NCBI GenBank assembly: GCA_003167415.1
Contig: PMTF01000006.1
Span: 1-64,000, forward strand
Reading direction: 5' to 3'
Source of the DNA: Acidimicrobiaceae bacterium
Lineage (GTDB): Bacteria > Actinomycetota > Acidimicrobiia > Acidimicrobiales > RAAP-2
DNA: 64,000 nucleotides
Shown here in pieces: positions 19,066 through 27,989 of this stretch; within the stretch, counting starts at the first letter, position 1, and the number at the start of each line of letters is the position of its first letter. The notes under the pieces are model-generated. The model was not told the DNA's origin. It did not search any database and was given only the letters and a program-made list of their open reading frames with translations. The translations under genes and the position numbers were made by a program.

Positions 19066-19151
19066 GAGATGAGCAAGAGAAATGTTGATTGCCGGTATCC
19101 GAGGCCTTTATCGGGATCCGAATGACAGCCGAAGAGGGTTGTTCGCATGGA

Positions 19152-19694
19152 TCATTCGGATTGGCGCCCGAAAGCCGAAATTTCTTTTCGCCACCGAATA
19201 AGTCCATCGACCTCGCCCACGGACTGAAATCCACTCTTCTGGAGCACCCGTTGACTCGCCACGTTCTCGCGGTCGGTCTCGGCGAGAACAACTTGAGCAC
19301 CTCGTCGCGCGAAGTCACACAGTGCGACCACCGCTTCGGTGGCGACGCCGCGGCCTTGAAACGAGTGACAAATGCCGTAGCCGATCTCCACTTCGCCGCG
19401 CTCATTGGGTGCGCTCTTGAAGCCGACGCCACCGACGCTGTGCCCGCTCGACGTTTCGTCTATCACGAACACTCCCCACGGCATGGTGTCGTTGGCGAAC
19501 GCCATGCCGCCGACCAGAGCGCCGGCGGCGATACGAACGTCACCCGTTGTCGGGAAGTCCGAGGCCCACGACTGTCCGGTCCGCACTCCCGCCACGATGG
19601 CCTCGGCCTCAACGGGCGCCAACGCCCGAATCGACAATCGCGTGGTGGTAATGATCACCTGGTCATTCTGGCATTGGCGCAACGAGTCGCCCAT
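19152..19694 (-). CDS. GNAT acetyltransferase (RimJ/RimL-like)
   Basis: This protein begins TTRLSIRALAPVEAEAI and contains GVGFKSAPNERGEVEIGYGI, then the acetyl-CoA loop SFQGRGVATEAVVALCDFA, and ETDRENVASQRVLQKSGF, the standard RimJ/RimL pattern. I choose the ATG at 19694; the longer frame to 19754 adds 20 residues with no homology. The substrate (protein N terminus or a small amine) cannot be told. Confidence 0.8.
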   Translation of the reverse strand: MGDSLRQCQNDQVIITTTRLSIRALAPVEAEAIVAGVRTGQSWASDFPTTGDVRIAAGALVGGMAFANDTMPWGVFVIDETSSGHSVGGVGFKSAPNERGEVEIGYGICHSFQGRGVATEAVVALCDFARRGAQVVLAETDRENVASQRVLQKSGFQSVGEVDGLIRWRKEISAFGRQSE

Positions 19695-19754
19695 CGGGAC
19701 TCGTTGCAATTCGTTGCCGTCGGACAGAAAAGTATCCCTGACGGTCGAGTTCAA

Positions 19755-20081
19755 TCACTTCCTTTTCTTGGGCAGTGGCAGTGCGTCGCTCGTCGTCTTC
19801 ACGAGCGAGACGATCCAGTCGCGGTCGTTGAGCTTGGCCGGCGAGATCCGGTAGGCCGGCTTGGCGCCGTCGTACGGCGAAGCTTGGCCCACCCGTCCGG
19901 CGATCGCGGCGCCCACCGCGGTGATCTTGACGAAGAGCGTGTTGTCACACACCAGCGCGAAGTTCTTACCGCGGTAGTAGAGGCCGTACTCGCCGAACAT
20001 TGGCTTGGCCGTGATCTCGAGCGGCTCCAGTTTCTCGAGCACCGCGTCGATGAACTTCTTATCGGTCGCCATGGTCGCCAT
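19755..20081 (-). CDS. TfoX N-terminal domain protein
   Basis: At 108 residues this is a stand-alone TfoX/Sxy N-terminal domain: VLEKLEPLEITAKPMFGEYGLYYRGK and FALVCDNTLFVKI are diagnostic. Such proteins are linked to competence regulation in gammaproteobacteria but have no proven role in actinobacteria. It overlaps the 3' end of the ogt gene by 23 bases, so it is part of the alkylation-repair operon. Confidence 0.85.
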   Translation of the reverse strand: MATMATDKKFIDAVLEKLEPLEITAKPMFGEYGLYYRGKNFALVCDNTLFVKITAVGAAIAGRVGQASPYDGAKPAYRISPAKLNDRDWIVSLVKTTSDALPLPKKRK

Positions 20082-20577
20082 GTAGCCGCGAACTACGAAC
20101 GTGCTTCAATTCGTGCCCGAGCAGCCACGTCTTTCGTTCGAGTCCGCCGCCGTAGCCGGTGAGAGATCCGTTGGCCCCGATCACCCGGTGACAGGGCACG
20201 ATGATGGCGACGGGGTTGCGGCCGTTGGCGAGGCCGACGGCGCGCGAGGCTTTGGGGTTCCCAATTCGCCGCGCTAATTCGCCGTAGGAGATCGTCTCGC
20301 CGTAGGGGATCTCGCACAGTCGTGACCACACGTTTCGTTGGAACGGCGTACCGACGAGATTCATCTCGACGTCGAATGACGACAGTTCTCCTGCGAAATA
20401 GGCGTCGAGTTGAGCGGCGACGTCTTTGAACCAAGGGTCATCGGTGATGGCGCCGTCCGGTGGTGGTGACCCGTGACGCTGTTCGTGCATCGACACGTCG
20501 GTCAAGACGCCGTCGCGAGCCACGAGTGTGAGTGGACCTATCGGGCTCTCGATGGTGGAGGTGAGGATTTCAGTCAT
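20059..20577 (-). CDS. ogt: O6-methylguanine-DNA methyltransferase
   Basis: This suicide enzyme moves the methyl group from O6-methylguanine to its own cysteine. The acceptor Cys129 is in IIVPCHRVIG, preceded by the recognition helix SYGELARRIGNPKASRAVG. The 172 residues match the Ogt type with an N-terminal ribonuclease-like domain. It overlaps the end of the Ada-AlkA gene by 8 bp and belongs to that operon. Confidence 0.94.
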   Translation of the reverse strand: MTEILTSTIESPIGPLTLVARDGVLTDVSMHEQRHGSPPPDGAITDDPWFKDVAAQLDAYFAGELSSFDVEMNLVGTPFQRNVWSRLCEIPYGETISYGELARRIGNPKASRAVGLANGRNPVAIIVPCHRVIGANGSLTGYGGGLERKTWLLGHELKHVRSSRLHGDHGDR

Positions 20578-22075
20578 CGGTTTCCTTTGTTCGTCGGGAT
20601 GGTCGTAACGGTTTCGGCGGCCAGTCGTTGATGCGGTGCTCGTCGACGGACCAGAGGTACTGCACCGCGTACGCGCGCCACGGCCGCCAGATTTGGGAGC
20701 GGTCGACCAGGGCCGCCGATGTACTCGGGAGTCCGAGCTGTTCGGCGGCGTGGCGAACTCCGAGGTCCGACTCGGGGAAGGCGTTGGGATCGCCGAGTGC
20801 TCGCATAGCGATCACCTGACGGGTCCAAGGTCCAACGCCCGGAATCGTAGTGAGCGCGGCCATCGTCTCGTCTCGATCGCTACCCGGACCGAGGTCGAGT
20901 TCGCCCCGTTGCAACGCCATCACGAGTGCGCTGAACGTGGCGCGTCTGTTCGTGGGCATCGCCAAGTCGGCGTGGGTCAACGCACTCGGCAACGGGAACA
21001 GATGAGTCAGACCACCGCCGCGGTCGCTGATTGGCTCACCGTGACGTTGCACCAGCCGACCGGCGTGGGTCTGAGCCGCCGTGGTCGAGACCTGTTGGCC
21101 CAAAACGGCCCGCAGCGCCATCTCTGCGCCGTCAACGCTTCGGGGAACGCGACGCCCCGGAGCTTTGGTCACGACGGGAGCGAGCGACGGATCGACACTC
21201 AGCTGGCGGTCGATCGCCACGGGATCGGCGTCGAGATCGAGCAGCCAGCGGCTCCTCGCGATCGTCGCCGTGAGGTCGCGCATATCGCTCAACACGGCGC
21301 GACAACTGACGTACTCGGGCGTTGGAGTGAGTTCGACGATTCCCGGACCGTGGGCCAAGCGAAGAGTCCGGCGATAGGTCTGTCCCCGCACCTCTTCGAC
21401 GCCGGGAACGGCCGTGGCCGCGAGATGTCCGAAGAGGTTGTCGGGACAGAGAGGTTGTCGAAAGGCGAGTCGCAGCTCGATGGCGGTTGACGCTTCGGCG
21501 ATCGTGCGAGGGCTCTTTGCTCGAGCTCGAAGCATTGTCGGCGACGACGCGTACACGGCATGGACCGTGTCGTTGAACTGTCGGACGCTGGAAAATCCGG
21601 CAGCGAACGCCACGTCGGTCATCGCCAAAGTGGTCGTCTCGATAAGGATTCGCGCGGTCTGGGCGCGCTGCGATCGAGCGATCGAAATCGGACCGGCGCC
21701 TATTTCGTTTTGGAGGACGCGTTCCAATTGGCGCACGCTGTAGCCCAGTCGTTGGGCGAGTCCATTGACTCCTTCTCGGTCGACGAGGCCGTCGCCAATG
21801 AGGCGCATCGCGCGAGCGGCCACGTCGGCGCGCGAGTTCCATTCCGGAGAACCGGGCGAGGCGTCGGGTCGACAACGCTTACAAGCGCGAAAGCCGGCCA
21901 GTTGGGCGGCCGCGGCGGACGGATAAAAGCGCACGTTCTGGCGCATGGGCGTCTGCGCCGGACAACTGGGACGACAGTAGATGTGCGTCGAGGTCACCGC
22001 GGTGTAAAACCATCCGTCAAAGCGCGGATCACGGGACTGCACCGCGAGATAACAGCGTTCAAAGTCTTCGACCAT
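20570..22075 (-). CDS. alkA: Ada-type regulator fused to AlkA DNA glycosylase
   Basis: Three modules occur in order. The Ada metal site (residues about 8-72) has Cys34, Cys38, Cys65 and Cys68, in YCRPSC and ACKRC; methylation of Cys38-type residues turns Ada into an activator. An AraC-type HTH spans about 85-170. The AlkA part (about 190-480) has an N-terminal domain and HhH-GPD (TTIPGVGPWTRQVIAMRALG) with the catalytic Asp in FPESDLGVR. It should sense alkyl damage and remove 3-methyladenine. It heads the operon with ogt and the TfoX-like gene. Confidence 0.92.
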   Translation of the reverse strand: MVEDFERCYLAVQSRDPRFDGWFYTAVTSTHIYCRPSCPAQTPMRQNVRFYPSAAAAQLAGFRACKRCRPDASPGSPEWNSRADVAARAMRLIGDGLVDREGVNGLAQRLGYSVRQLERVLQNEIGAGPISIARSQRAQTARILIETTTLAMTDVAFAAGFSSVRQFNDTVHAVYASSPTMLRARAKSPRTIAEASTAIELRLAFRQPLCPDNLFGHLAATAVPGVEEVRGQTYRRTLRLAHGPGIVELTPTPEYVSCRAVLSDMRDLTATIARSRWLLDLDADPVAIDRQLSVDPSLAPVVTKAPGRRVPRSVDGAEMALRAVLGQQVSTTAAQTHAGRLVQRHGEPISDRGGGLTHLFPLPSALTHADLAMPTNRRATFSALVMALQRGELDLGPGSDRDETMAALTTIPGVGPWTRQVIAMRALGDPNAFPESDLGVRHAAEQLGLPSTSAALVDRSQIWRPWRAYAVQYLWSVDEHRINDWPPKPLRPSRRTKETDD

Positions 22076-22170
22076 GCGAAGAACCTACCGGTACAGCGCA
22101 GCTCGAACTAGCGGAAAAACGACATCGCCGTCAGGCTCTTCGAACCGTCGATTGCGGCGTCGTATTTCCG

Positions 22171-22629
22171 CTACAGGGCGTCTTCCGCGGGCGCGTCGAA
22201 GGGCGTCTGGAACGTGAAGGCGTACTCACTGGGACCGACGCGCTCTAAACACTCCAGCCGAGCGACGGCGTCGGACGGCTCGGGGATCGTCCCGGCGCGA
22301 ATCCACCACATTGCCGACTGGGCGCCGTCGAACCGGTCCGCCCACTGTCGTCTTCGGCGCAGCACGTCCTTGTGACCGCTTCGAAAGACGTAGTCTGCGA
22401 GTGCCTTCATCGACTCCCAAACGCTCATATTGAGAAGGATCTGATCGTCGGCGAACGCCCGAATGCTCGTCGCGTCGCCATCGTCAGTCTTCAATCGCCA
22501 CACGAATCCCGGTGCCGCATCTGCCAACGCGTTAATGGGCTCCAGCGCCGCGACAAAGTCGGCCACGACCGGGGAATCGAGGGGCGCCTTGAGTTTCACG
22601 ATGTTGCACTGCGCGAGGTGAAAGCTCAT
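22171..22629 (-). CDS. DUF3291 domain protein
   Basis: The 152-residue protein matches DUF3291: it begins HLAQCNIVKLKAPLDSP, has FVWRLKTDDGDA and ends with WWIRAGTIPEPSDAVARLE. The family has a dimeric ferredoxin-like fold related to ABM monooxygenases. No enzymatic role has been settled. Confidence 0.8.
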   Translation of the reverse strand: MSFHLAQCNIVKLKAPLDSPVVADFVAALEPINALADAAPGFVWRLKTDDGDATSIRAFADDQILLNMSVWESMKALADYVFRSGHKDVLRRRRQWADRFDGAQSAMWWIRAGTIPEPSDAVARLECLERVGPSEYAFTFQTPFDAPAEDAL

Positions 22630-22747
22630 GGTCGGAGGTTATCGGCGACTCTGGTTGGTCCACGGTGCGCGCGTGACAACTGATAAGTAGATTCGATGAC
22701 TGATGACGCTTGGCGCAACGCTGAGCCCAACGAGGAGAGGTTGACGA

Positions 22748-23062
22748 ATGGCGAAGGCGTATGAAATATCAATCTGGGAGCCGAACCCAGGTAAGTCGGA
22801 CGAATTCTTAGAAACGATCAAGAGCCTTACGAAGGCCTTCGTCGAAGCGGGCGTCTCCAAGGTCGAACTGCTCACCGGTGTGGCTGGCAAGGACATGTTT
22901 CGAGTCGTCGTGATCCAGCACTTCAAAGGTCTTGCCGACAACGGCGCAATCAACGAATCAATCGGTGACAGCGCTCCGATTAAAGCCTTCCGAGAATCAC
23001 ACCCGGGTGACTTTCCAGCGAAACTCATATCGCACGACCTGTACTCAGAGATCGAAGGTTGA
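22748..23062 (+). CDS. dimeric alpha-beta barrel (ABM-like) small protein
   Basis: This 104-residue protein (YEISIWEPNPGKSDEFLETI, then FRVVVIQHFKGLADNGAI) has the beta-alpha-beta layout of dimeric alpha/beta-barrel proteins. GGAGAGG... type sequence (GAGGAGAGG) precedes the ATG by a normal distance. It lies 34 bp before the MmcQ gene. A specific function cannot be given. Confidence 0.6.
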   Translation: MAKAYEISIWEPNPGKSDEFLETIKSLTKAFVEAGVSKVELLTGVAGKDMFRVVVIQHFKGLADNGAINESIGDSAPIKAFRESHPGDFPAKLISHDLYSEIEG

Positions 23063-23096
23063 TCTCGAACCTTCGGTGTCGCGGTCGAATCACGAT

Positions 23097-23456
23097 ATGA
23101 GCCTGGAGGCGATCTCGGAGTTCGCGTCAGAGCTGGCGGGAGTCGTCGAAGAGCAGCCGTTTGGACCGGATGTCGACGTGCTGAAAGTAGGGGGAAAGAT
23201 TTTTGCCATTCTCTCGCCTGAGAGTTCGCCCGAGGCGATCTCCTTGAAGTGTGATCCCGACCTTGCGATTGAACTCCGGCTTCGCTACGCCGCGGTGATT
23301 CCCGGCTACCACCTCAACAAGCGACTCTGGAATACCGTTCACCTAGACGGGACGATTCCGGACGTCGAGATCCTGCGGATGGTCACTCACTCATACGATC
23401 AGGTGGTCGCGGGACTGCCCAAGTCGGTGCGACAGAGTCTCACTTCATCGGACTAA
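23097..23456 (+). CDS. MmcQ/YjbR family protein
   Basis: The 119 residues match the YjbR double-wing fold: EEQPFGPDVDVLKVGGKIFAIL, ISLKCDPDLAIELR, and GYHLNKRLWNTVHLDGTIP. Family members bind DNA-like ligands in structural tests, but their roles are unproven. I start at the ATG at 23097; an upstream extension would read through the previous gene in another frame. Confidence 0.85.
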   Translation: MSLEAISEFASELAGVVEEQPFGPDVDVLKVGGKIFAILSPESSPEAISLKCDPDLAIELRLRYAAVIPGYHLNKRLWNTVHLDGTIPDVEILRMVTHSYDQVVAGLPKSVRQSLTSSD

Positions 23457-23613
23457 CAAAGTTTCGTCGGATCGGCGACGGCCCTAGCGAATTCGAGACA
23501 CGATTTGAGCAGGCAGGGTGCCAACGCTGTGCAGAATCGAGCGCGACGCGTCAGTCGGATGAGTTCACACCCACGCCGAGCGACCCGTCAAGTGATTGAC
23601 TTCGAACGATCCG

Positions 23614-24165
23614 TCAGTCGAGGTTGACGAGCCAAATGCCCCGGATGGAGCTGTGGGCGCGCGGTGAGTACATGGCGACGTACTGACCGGGTTGGCCGAA
23701 ATAGTCGAAGCAGATATTGCCCTTCGCGACGCCACCGGGCGCGATGAAGCCATCGTCGAGGGCGTGTTTGGCGGTGAAGTTCAACACCGTCACGCTGCTC
23801 TTGGGAGGGCGCAACGTCATATTGAAATCATTGAAGAAGTACGTCGACTTGTTCTGGTTTCGAATCGTGACCGCAGCGCAAAGGTTGGTGAACCCGAACT
23901 TATCGGCGGCGAGCGACCATTTCGCACTGACGACCGTGTCGTCGACGAAGACGGTGCTGTTGCTCAGCGCCACGCAGTCCGTCGCCTTCGATCCGAGGTA
24001 GGCGGTGGTAGCGGTCGCGCAACCCATGGCGTGGCTGGCGTGACTTGACATCGCGGCATTGGCCATCGGGGAGGCCAGTGCCCCCGCGACTGAGGTGGCC
24101 GCCAAGAGAAATGACGCGAGGGCGGCGCGCTTCACCATCGCTCCGAGTGACGAACCCTTGAGCAT
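23614..24165 (-). CDS. secreted protein of unknown function
   Basis: A signal peptide (VKRAALASFLLAATSVAGALASPMANA) is followed by a beta-rich domain with YFFNDFNMTLRPP and GGVAKGNICFDYFGQPGQYVAMY. This is the layout of DUF4352/DUF4232-like immunoglobulin folds that measure solvent-exposed ligands, but I cannot assign the family firmly. Three cysteines remain in the mature form. Confidence 0.6.
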   Translation of the reverse strand: MLKGSSLGAMVKRAALASFLLAATSVAGALASPMANAAMSSHASHAMGCATATTAYLGSKATDCVALSNSTVFVDDTVVSAKWSLAADKFGFTNLCAAVTIRNQNKSTYFFNDFNMTLRPPKSSVTVLNFTAKHALDDGFIAPGGVAKGNICFDYFGQPGQYVAMYSPRAHSSIRGIWLVNLD

Positions 24166-24326
24166 GCAGGCAAGGTCGCTGTATCCGTCGGGGCATACTC
24201 AGCATCCAACGGCGACACCAGTACATCAGTCATTGGGGGCACTATACATTCGCGCCTCGCCGTTGAAAAGGCGCCCGGACACTTTTTTGATGATCGGGCT
24301 TGCGCCCCGGCGGCGGCTTCGATAGC

Positions 24327-24346
24327 GTACAACCATATGGTTGTAC
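24327..24346. promoter_or_regulatory. perfect 20-bp palindrome over the arsR start codon
   Basis: GTACAACCATATGGTTGTAC is a perfect inverted repeat and contains the ATG of the following ArsR gene at 24337. It is the likely ArsR operator, placed where it would block transcription of a leaderless message or translation. This placement is seen; repression is inferred. Confidence 0.65.
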
Positions 24347-24681
24347 ATCAACTCTCAGATCGTGAAGTGGACCTCGTGTTTCGGGCCCTCGCCGACACGA
24401 CGCGACGAGACATTTTCCAGCGCGTCATCGGCGACGGCCTTTCGGTCTCTTCCCTGGCCGACGACTACGAGATGAGCTTTGCCGCGGTGCAGAAGCACGT
24501 CAGCGTGCTCGAGCGCGCGGCGCTGGTTACGAAGGAACGTCACGGTCGAGAACAGATCGTTCACGGGAATCTCTCGACTCTCCGTCGAGCGGCGGCCCTG
24601 CTCGACGCCTTCGAAGAGATCTGGATCGGTAGGGCCACAAAGATTGCCGAGATTCTCGGCGAGAAGGGAAGTGCAACATGA
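24337..24681 (+). CDS. ArsR family regulator (SRPBCC-linked)
   Basis: This 114-residue winged-helix protein (LADTTRRDIFQRVIGDGLSV, then DYEMSFAAVQKHVSVLERAALV and RHGREQIVHGNL) belongs to the ArsR subgroup paired with SRPBCC/AHSA1 proteins. The metal Cys box ELCVCDL is absent, so it does not sense arsenic in the usual way. It overlaps the next gene as ATGA. Confidence 0.9.
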   Translation: MVVHQLSDREVDLVFRALADTTRRDIFQRVIGDGLSVSSLADDYEMSFAAVQKHVSVLERAALVTKERHGREQIVHGNLSTLRRAAALLDAFEEIWIGRATKIAEILGEKGSAT

Positions 24682-25172
24682 CAGTCATTTCAACAACGAC
24701 GGACCCGGTCGCGTTAAACCTCACGGTGGTCGCGGAATTCGCCGCGAGCCCGGAGCGTGTGTGGGCGGTCTGGGAGAATCCCCGTCAACTGGAACGCTGG
24801 TGGGGTCCGCCCACGTATCCGGCAACGTTCACGCGTCACGATTTCGAGGTCGGTGGCGAATCGCGGTACTACATGACCGGACCCGAAGGTGACACACCCC
24901 ATGGGTGGTGGCGCATGTACATGATCGACGAGCCGCGTCACCTCGAGTTTGCGAACGGTCTCGCCGGCGACGATGGCGAGCCCGTACCCGGCGTCGAACC
25001 GATGGCCGCGCACGTCACGTTCGAGCCGATCGATAGCGGAACGCGAATGACCACGGAGAGCACATTCGTTGACGAGGCGCAGATGGAGAAGATGTTGGCC
25101 ATGGGAATGTCCGAAGGAATGACCCAGGCGGTTTCCCAGATTGAAGGGCTGCTCACGTCCGAGGGCGCCTGA
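24678..25172 (+). CDS. SRPBCC/AHSA1 domain protein
   Basis: This is a START-like lipid- or aromatic-binding fold of 164 residues: EFAASPERVWAVWENPRQLERWWGPPTYP is the classic AHSA1 start, and MEKMLAMGMSEGMTQAVSQIEGLL the terminal helix. It is translationally coupled to the ArsR regulator, a widespread pairing thought to sense or bind hydrophobic molecules. Confidence 0.88.
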   Translation: MTVISTTTDPVALNLTVVAEFAASPERVWAVWENPRQLERWWGPPTYPATFTRHDFEVGGESRYYMTGPEGDTPHGWWRMYMIDEPRHLEFANGLAGDDGEPVPGVEPMAAHVTFEPIDSGTRMTTESTFVDEAQMEKMLAMGMSEGMTQAVSQIEGLLTSEGA

Positions 25173-25260
25173 AACCTCAGGCAACGGGTCACGATCTGGC
25201 GCCAACGTGGTGAAAGGCTACCGACCATCAATCGTGGTGTCCGCCAGATACGGTGTGATT

Positions 25261-25908
25261 ATGAAACGGTCCCTTGGCTCGTGGATAGCGGCTATTGGAT
25301 TGGTCACCTTTCTACCGTTGACGGTCACGGGAACATCGAGCGTCGCTTCGGCGTCGGCACGGACGTCGTGCCACGTTCCGCGAATGACGGGTTTGACGGT
25401 TAGGGCGGCTCGCAGTAGAGCGAGGGTGGCGGGATGCCAATTGCGACTCACGGGAGCTCGGGTCCAGATGCCCTCGATTCAGACGATCCATACGCAAAGC
25501 GAACGACCGGGTCAGGTTGCCCGAGTCGTAACGGTCTCGGTCAATCCTCTCTGTTCGGGCTCCTTGAATCCCGGGCCACCTCCCGGCGAACCGATCTTGA
25601 AGCCGGGGCCGACCGAAATAATCACCGGCCTTTTCATCGAAGGCGGAGCGTACATCGAGCGTTCGGCGCCGAACTGCAAAACCCTTGTGGGCGAGTCCGG
25701 CGCCGGGACCATCACGATCACCAACTCGGTCGAGACCGTCATCGCCAACACGGAGCTCACGGCGGGGCAGTTGTTAACCGTCACCGTGCCGGCCGGCACC
25801 TACACAATTTCTGGCGTATTCGCTGGCGGCAACAAGGTCGGTCCAACCACCGTTACCGTTCCATCCGGAGAGATCGTTCGACAGGACTTGGTTCTCGACG
25901 TTCCCTGA
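25261..25908 (+). CDS. secreted PASTA-like protein
   Basis: The ATG at 25261 starts a signal peptide (GSWIAAIGLVTFLPLTVTG). A PASTA-like segment (VPRMTGLTVRAARSRARVAGCQLR) follows, and a C-terminal carboxypeptidase-regulatory-type beta domain (LLTVTVPAGTYTISGVFAGG). PASTA domains bind peptidoglycan or mediate assembly in kinases and PBPs; here there is only one. Upstream in-frame codons to 25141 have no signal and overlap the previous gene. Confidence 0.6.
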   Translation: MKRSLGSWIAAIGLVTFLPLTVTGTSSVASASARTSCHVPRMTGLTVRAARSRARVAGCQLRLTGARVQMPSIQTIHTQSERPGQVARVVTVSVNPLCSGSLNPGPPPGEPILKPGPTEIITGLFIEGGAYIERSAPNCKTLVGESGAGTITITNSVETVIANTELTAGQLLTVTVPAGTYTISGVFAGGNKVGPTTVTVPSGEIVRQDLVLDVP

Positions 25909-26118
25909 TTATTTCGACCTGGGAATCGATGAAAGTAGACGAGTGACACGCACCCGCGTCAACGTCGAGCCTCCGGATATGCGAACGGCAATCGGGTAGG
26001 TCACAGTCGAAATGTGCGTCTCGGGGTAAACCCCTATGGCTCGATTCTCTGATGCGAATTATCGTGCCTTCCATGAACCGGATGCTCGTCACGGATCGTT
26101 CGTCGAAAGATTGTGACA

Positions 26119-26613
26119 ATGGCCGTTCGATCTAGTTCGGGATCGCGCAAAGACGCAATCTCGCGGAATCGCTGGATTGTCCACGTCACCTTGATCGTTG
26201 GATTTCTGGCCGCTGTGGTTTCCGCTATCGAGCTTTCTAAGAAATACCTGGGCCACTCTGGGGTCACTGATCACTCAATCATCGGCCTCGTCGTGTTTGC
26301 TCTCGTGGTCGTGCACCTCATCCAGCGGCGACACACGGTCAGGCGACTCATCGCGAGGTTCGCCGGTCATCGGGGCTCACCCGTGACGCGAAAGCGCTTG
26401 GCCGTGTCCGACATGATTTTGTGGCTTCTCGCAGTGAACGCCACGATTTCTGGCTTCGTTGACTTCGTTACTGGTCATACCATCTATCTGTCCATCCCCG
26501 GACCGGCCTTTTTCCAGAAGTGGCACGAAATGTCGGCGCTCGTGCTGATCGTGTACGTCATCACTCACGTGATTCGGCGCAGAACTCGGCTCCGGACTTC
26601 GCGGATCAGGTGA
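26119..26613 (+). CDS. four-helix membrane protein (DUF4405-like)
   Basis: About four helices are seen: VTLIVGFLAAVVSAIEL, SIIGLVVFALVVVHLI, AVSDMILWLLAVNATISGFVDF and EMSALVLIVYVITHVI. Histidines in helices 2 and 4 (VVHLIQRRH, YVITHVIRR) recall haem-binding cytochrome b561-like DUF4405 proteins. A GTG at 26113 is an alternative start. Electron transfer is possible but not shown. Confidence 0.6.
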   Translation: MAVRSSSGSRKDAISRNRWIVHVTLIVGFLAAVVSAIELSKKYLGHSGVTDHSIIGLVVFALVVVHLIQRRHTVRRLIARFAGHRGSPVTRKRLAVSDMILWLLAVNATISGFVDFVTGHTIYLSIPGPAFFQKWHEMSALVLIVYVITHVIRRRTRLRTSRIR

Positions 26614-26773
26614 GGTTCGAAAATGGCAATCCACTGGAAGCGGAGTGGTTTGGAACCATTGGGCAAATCGTTCATCAGGCACCAGCGCAACGGTGGAGAC
26701 TGAATAACTCCCCGGAGGTCGCTGCCACTCCTTTCTCGGTCTCTCTCAATCATTGATAAACGGAATGAGGCGA

Positions 26774-27667
26774 TTACTTCGCTTCCGCGCTCGCAAAGCG
26801 ATAGACGGCCGAGAGGTCGAGGTCGCCGGCACCGTTGTCGATGGCGCGCTGCCACGATGAAATCAGGCTCGCCGTCAATCCGAGTTCGAGGTCGACGCTC
26901 TTAGCGGCGTCGAGCGCCAGCACGGCATCTTTGACCGCGTGCTTCAAAGCGAAGCTCGTGGAGAAGTCTCCCTCCAGCATGCTTCGCGCCTTCGAAACCG
27001 CGTAGGGAGATCCGATCGGCGCGTCAGCGAGAATATCGACGATGACTCGTGGGTCGAGTCCGAGAGCCTCGGTTATCTTGAGCGTCTCGACCACCATCTC
27101 CACGAGGTCGACCAACCAGTTGTTGAGTATCAGTTTCGCCCGGCTGCCCGCACCCGCGGCGCCCAACCAGAACGTGTGTCGCCCCATTGCGTCAAAGGCC
27201 CTTGTGGCAGCGGGCTGGGCCGCCAACGGTCCGCTGGCCAGGATGAGCAACTCGCCGGTGGTGGCCGGCGCGACGCTTCCCGAAACCGGTGCATCGACGA
27301 ACAACACGCCCGCCTGAATGGACCGTACGTCTAGGCGCGCGGTCCACTCGATACCAACGGTGCCCATCTGAAGCCAAATGGCGCCGCTGGTCATCGTGGC
27401 GAACGCCCCGTTCTCGCCGTCGATCACCGTCTCAATCGTGGGACCATCGGGCAACATCGTGATCACGAGGTCGGCGCCACTCGCCGCCGCGGCCGGCGTC
27501 GAGGCTGCGATTCCTCCTAGTTGGACCAAACCTTCTACCCGCTCCATCGATCGATTCCATACTCGGACGTTGAATCCGGCCGCAATCAGACGCGAAGCCA
27601 TGGGTGTCCCCATCTGACCCGTTCCTAGAAACGCGATCGTCAAGTTGTCGGATCTCTCATTTTCCAT
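26774..27667 (-). CDS. NAD(P)-dependent beta-hydroxyacid dehydrogenase
   Basis: The protein has the Rossmann motif IAFLGTGQMGTPMASRL, then VRVWNRS, and the substrate loop VDAPVSGSVAPATTGELLILASG. The catalytic lysine region reads GAGSRAKLILNNWLVDLVEM, where Asn-Asn-x-x follows the usual KxxxN. It resembles 3-hydroxyisobutyrate/glyoxylate reductases. I start at the ATG at 27667 (MENERSDN); the upstream 14 codons are probably not translated. Confidence 0.85.
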   Translation of the reverse strand: MENERSDNLTIAFLGTGQMGTPMASRLIAAGFNVRVWNRSMERVEGLVQLGGIAASTPAAAASGADLVITMLPDGPTIETVIDGENGAFATMTSGAIWLQMGTVGIEWTARLDVRSIQAGVLFVDAPVSGSVAPATTGELLILASGPLAAQPAATRAFDAMGRHTFWLGAAGAGSRAKLILNNWLVDLVEMVVETLKITEALGLDPRVIVDILADAPIGSPYAVSKARSMLEGDFSTSFALKHAVKDAVLALDAAKSVDLELGLTASLISSWQRAIDNGAGDLDLSAVYRFASAEAK

Positions 27668-27989
27668 TGGTTCCGTCCTTGGCTTCGCTACTCGGACCGG
27701 CGTCGCCATCGAGTCGACGCCGGGAAATTCACTAGTTCATCATGGCACCGTCAGTGCAGAGCCTGGTGGGAGTTTTTGAGTGAACGCGAGTTGGTGGCGT
27801 CGTAGTTCGAGATGACGATGTGGTGACTCCCATGTCTGTGATTCCGCGCGCGAATGTGAGTCAACTGACTTTTTCAAGGGCGTATGGAAATACTTCATCG
27901 GGGATACTTTCTTCGGTTAGAGGTTGTTGACCCGGTCGTCCCACAAAGTGTGGTGAAGGTCATCCGATGAAAAGGTTGCAGCGTGACAG
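27668..27989. other. 322-bp gap
   Basis: No gene, repeat or clear promoter is seen here. The stretch separates two genes on the minus strand. Confidence 0.5.

Noticed and set aside
19089-20162. 357-codon plus-strand frame
   Set aside because: It lies antisense to the GNAT, TfoX-like and ogt genes, which have clear family motifs.
20636-21490. 284-codon plus-strand frame and a 247-codon minus-strand frame at 21132-21875
   Set aside because: Both overlap the Ada-AlkA gene in other frames; a product of high-GC codon use.
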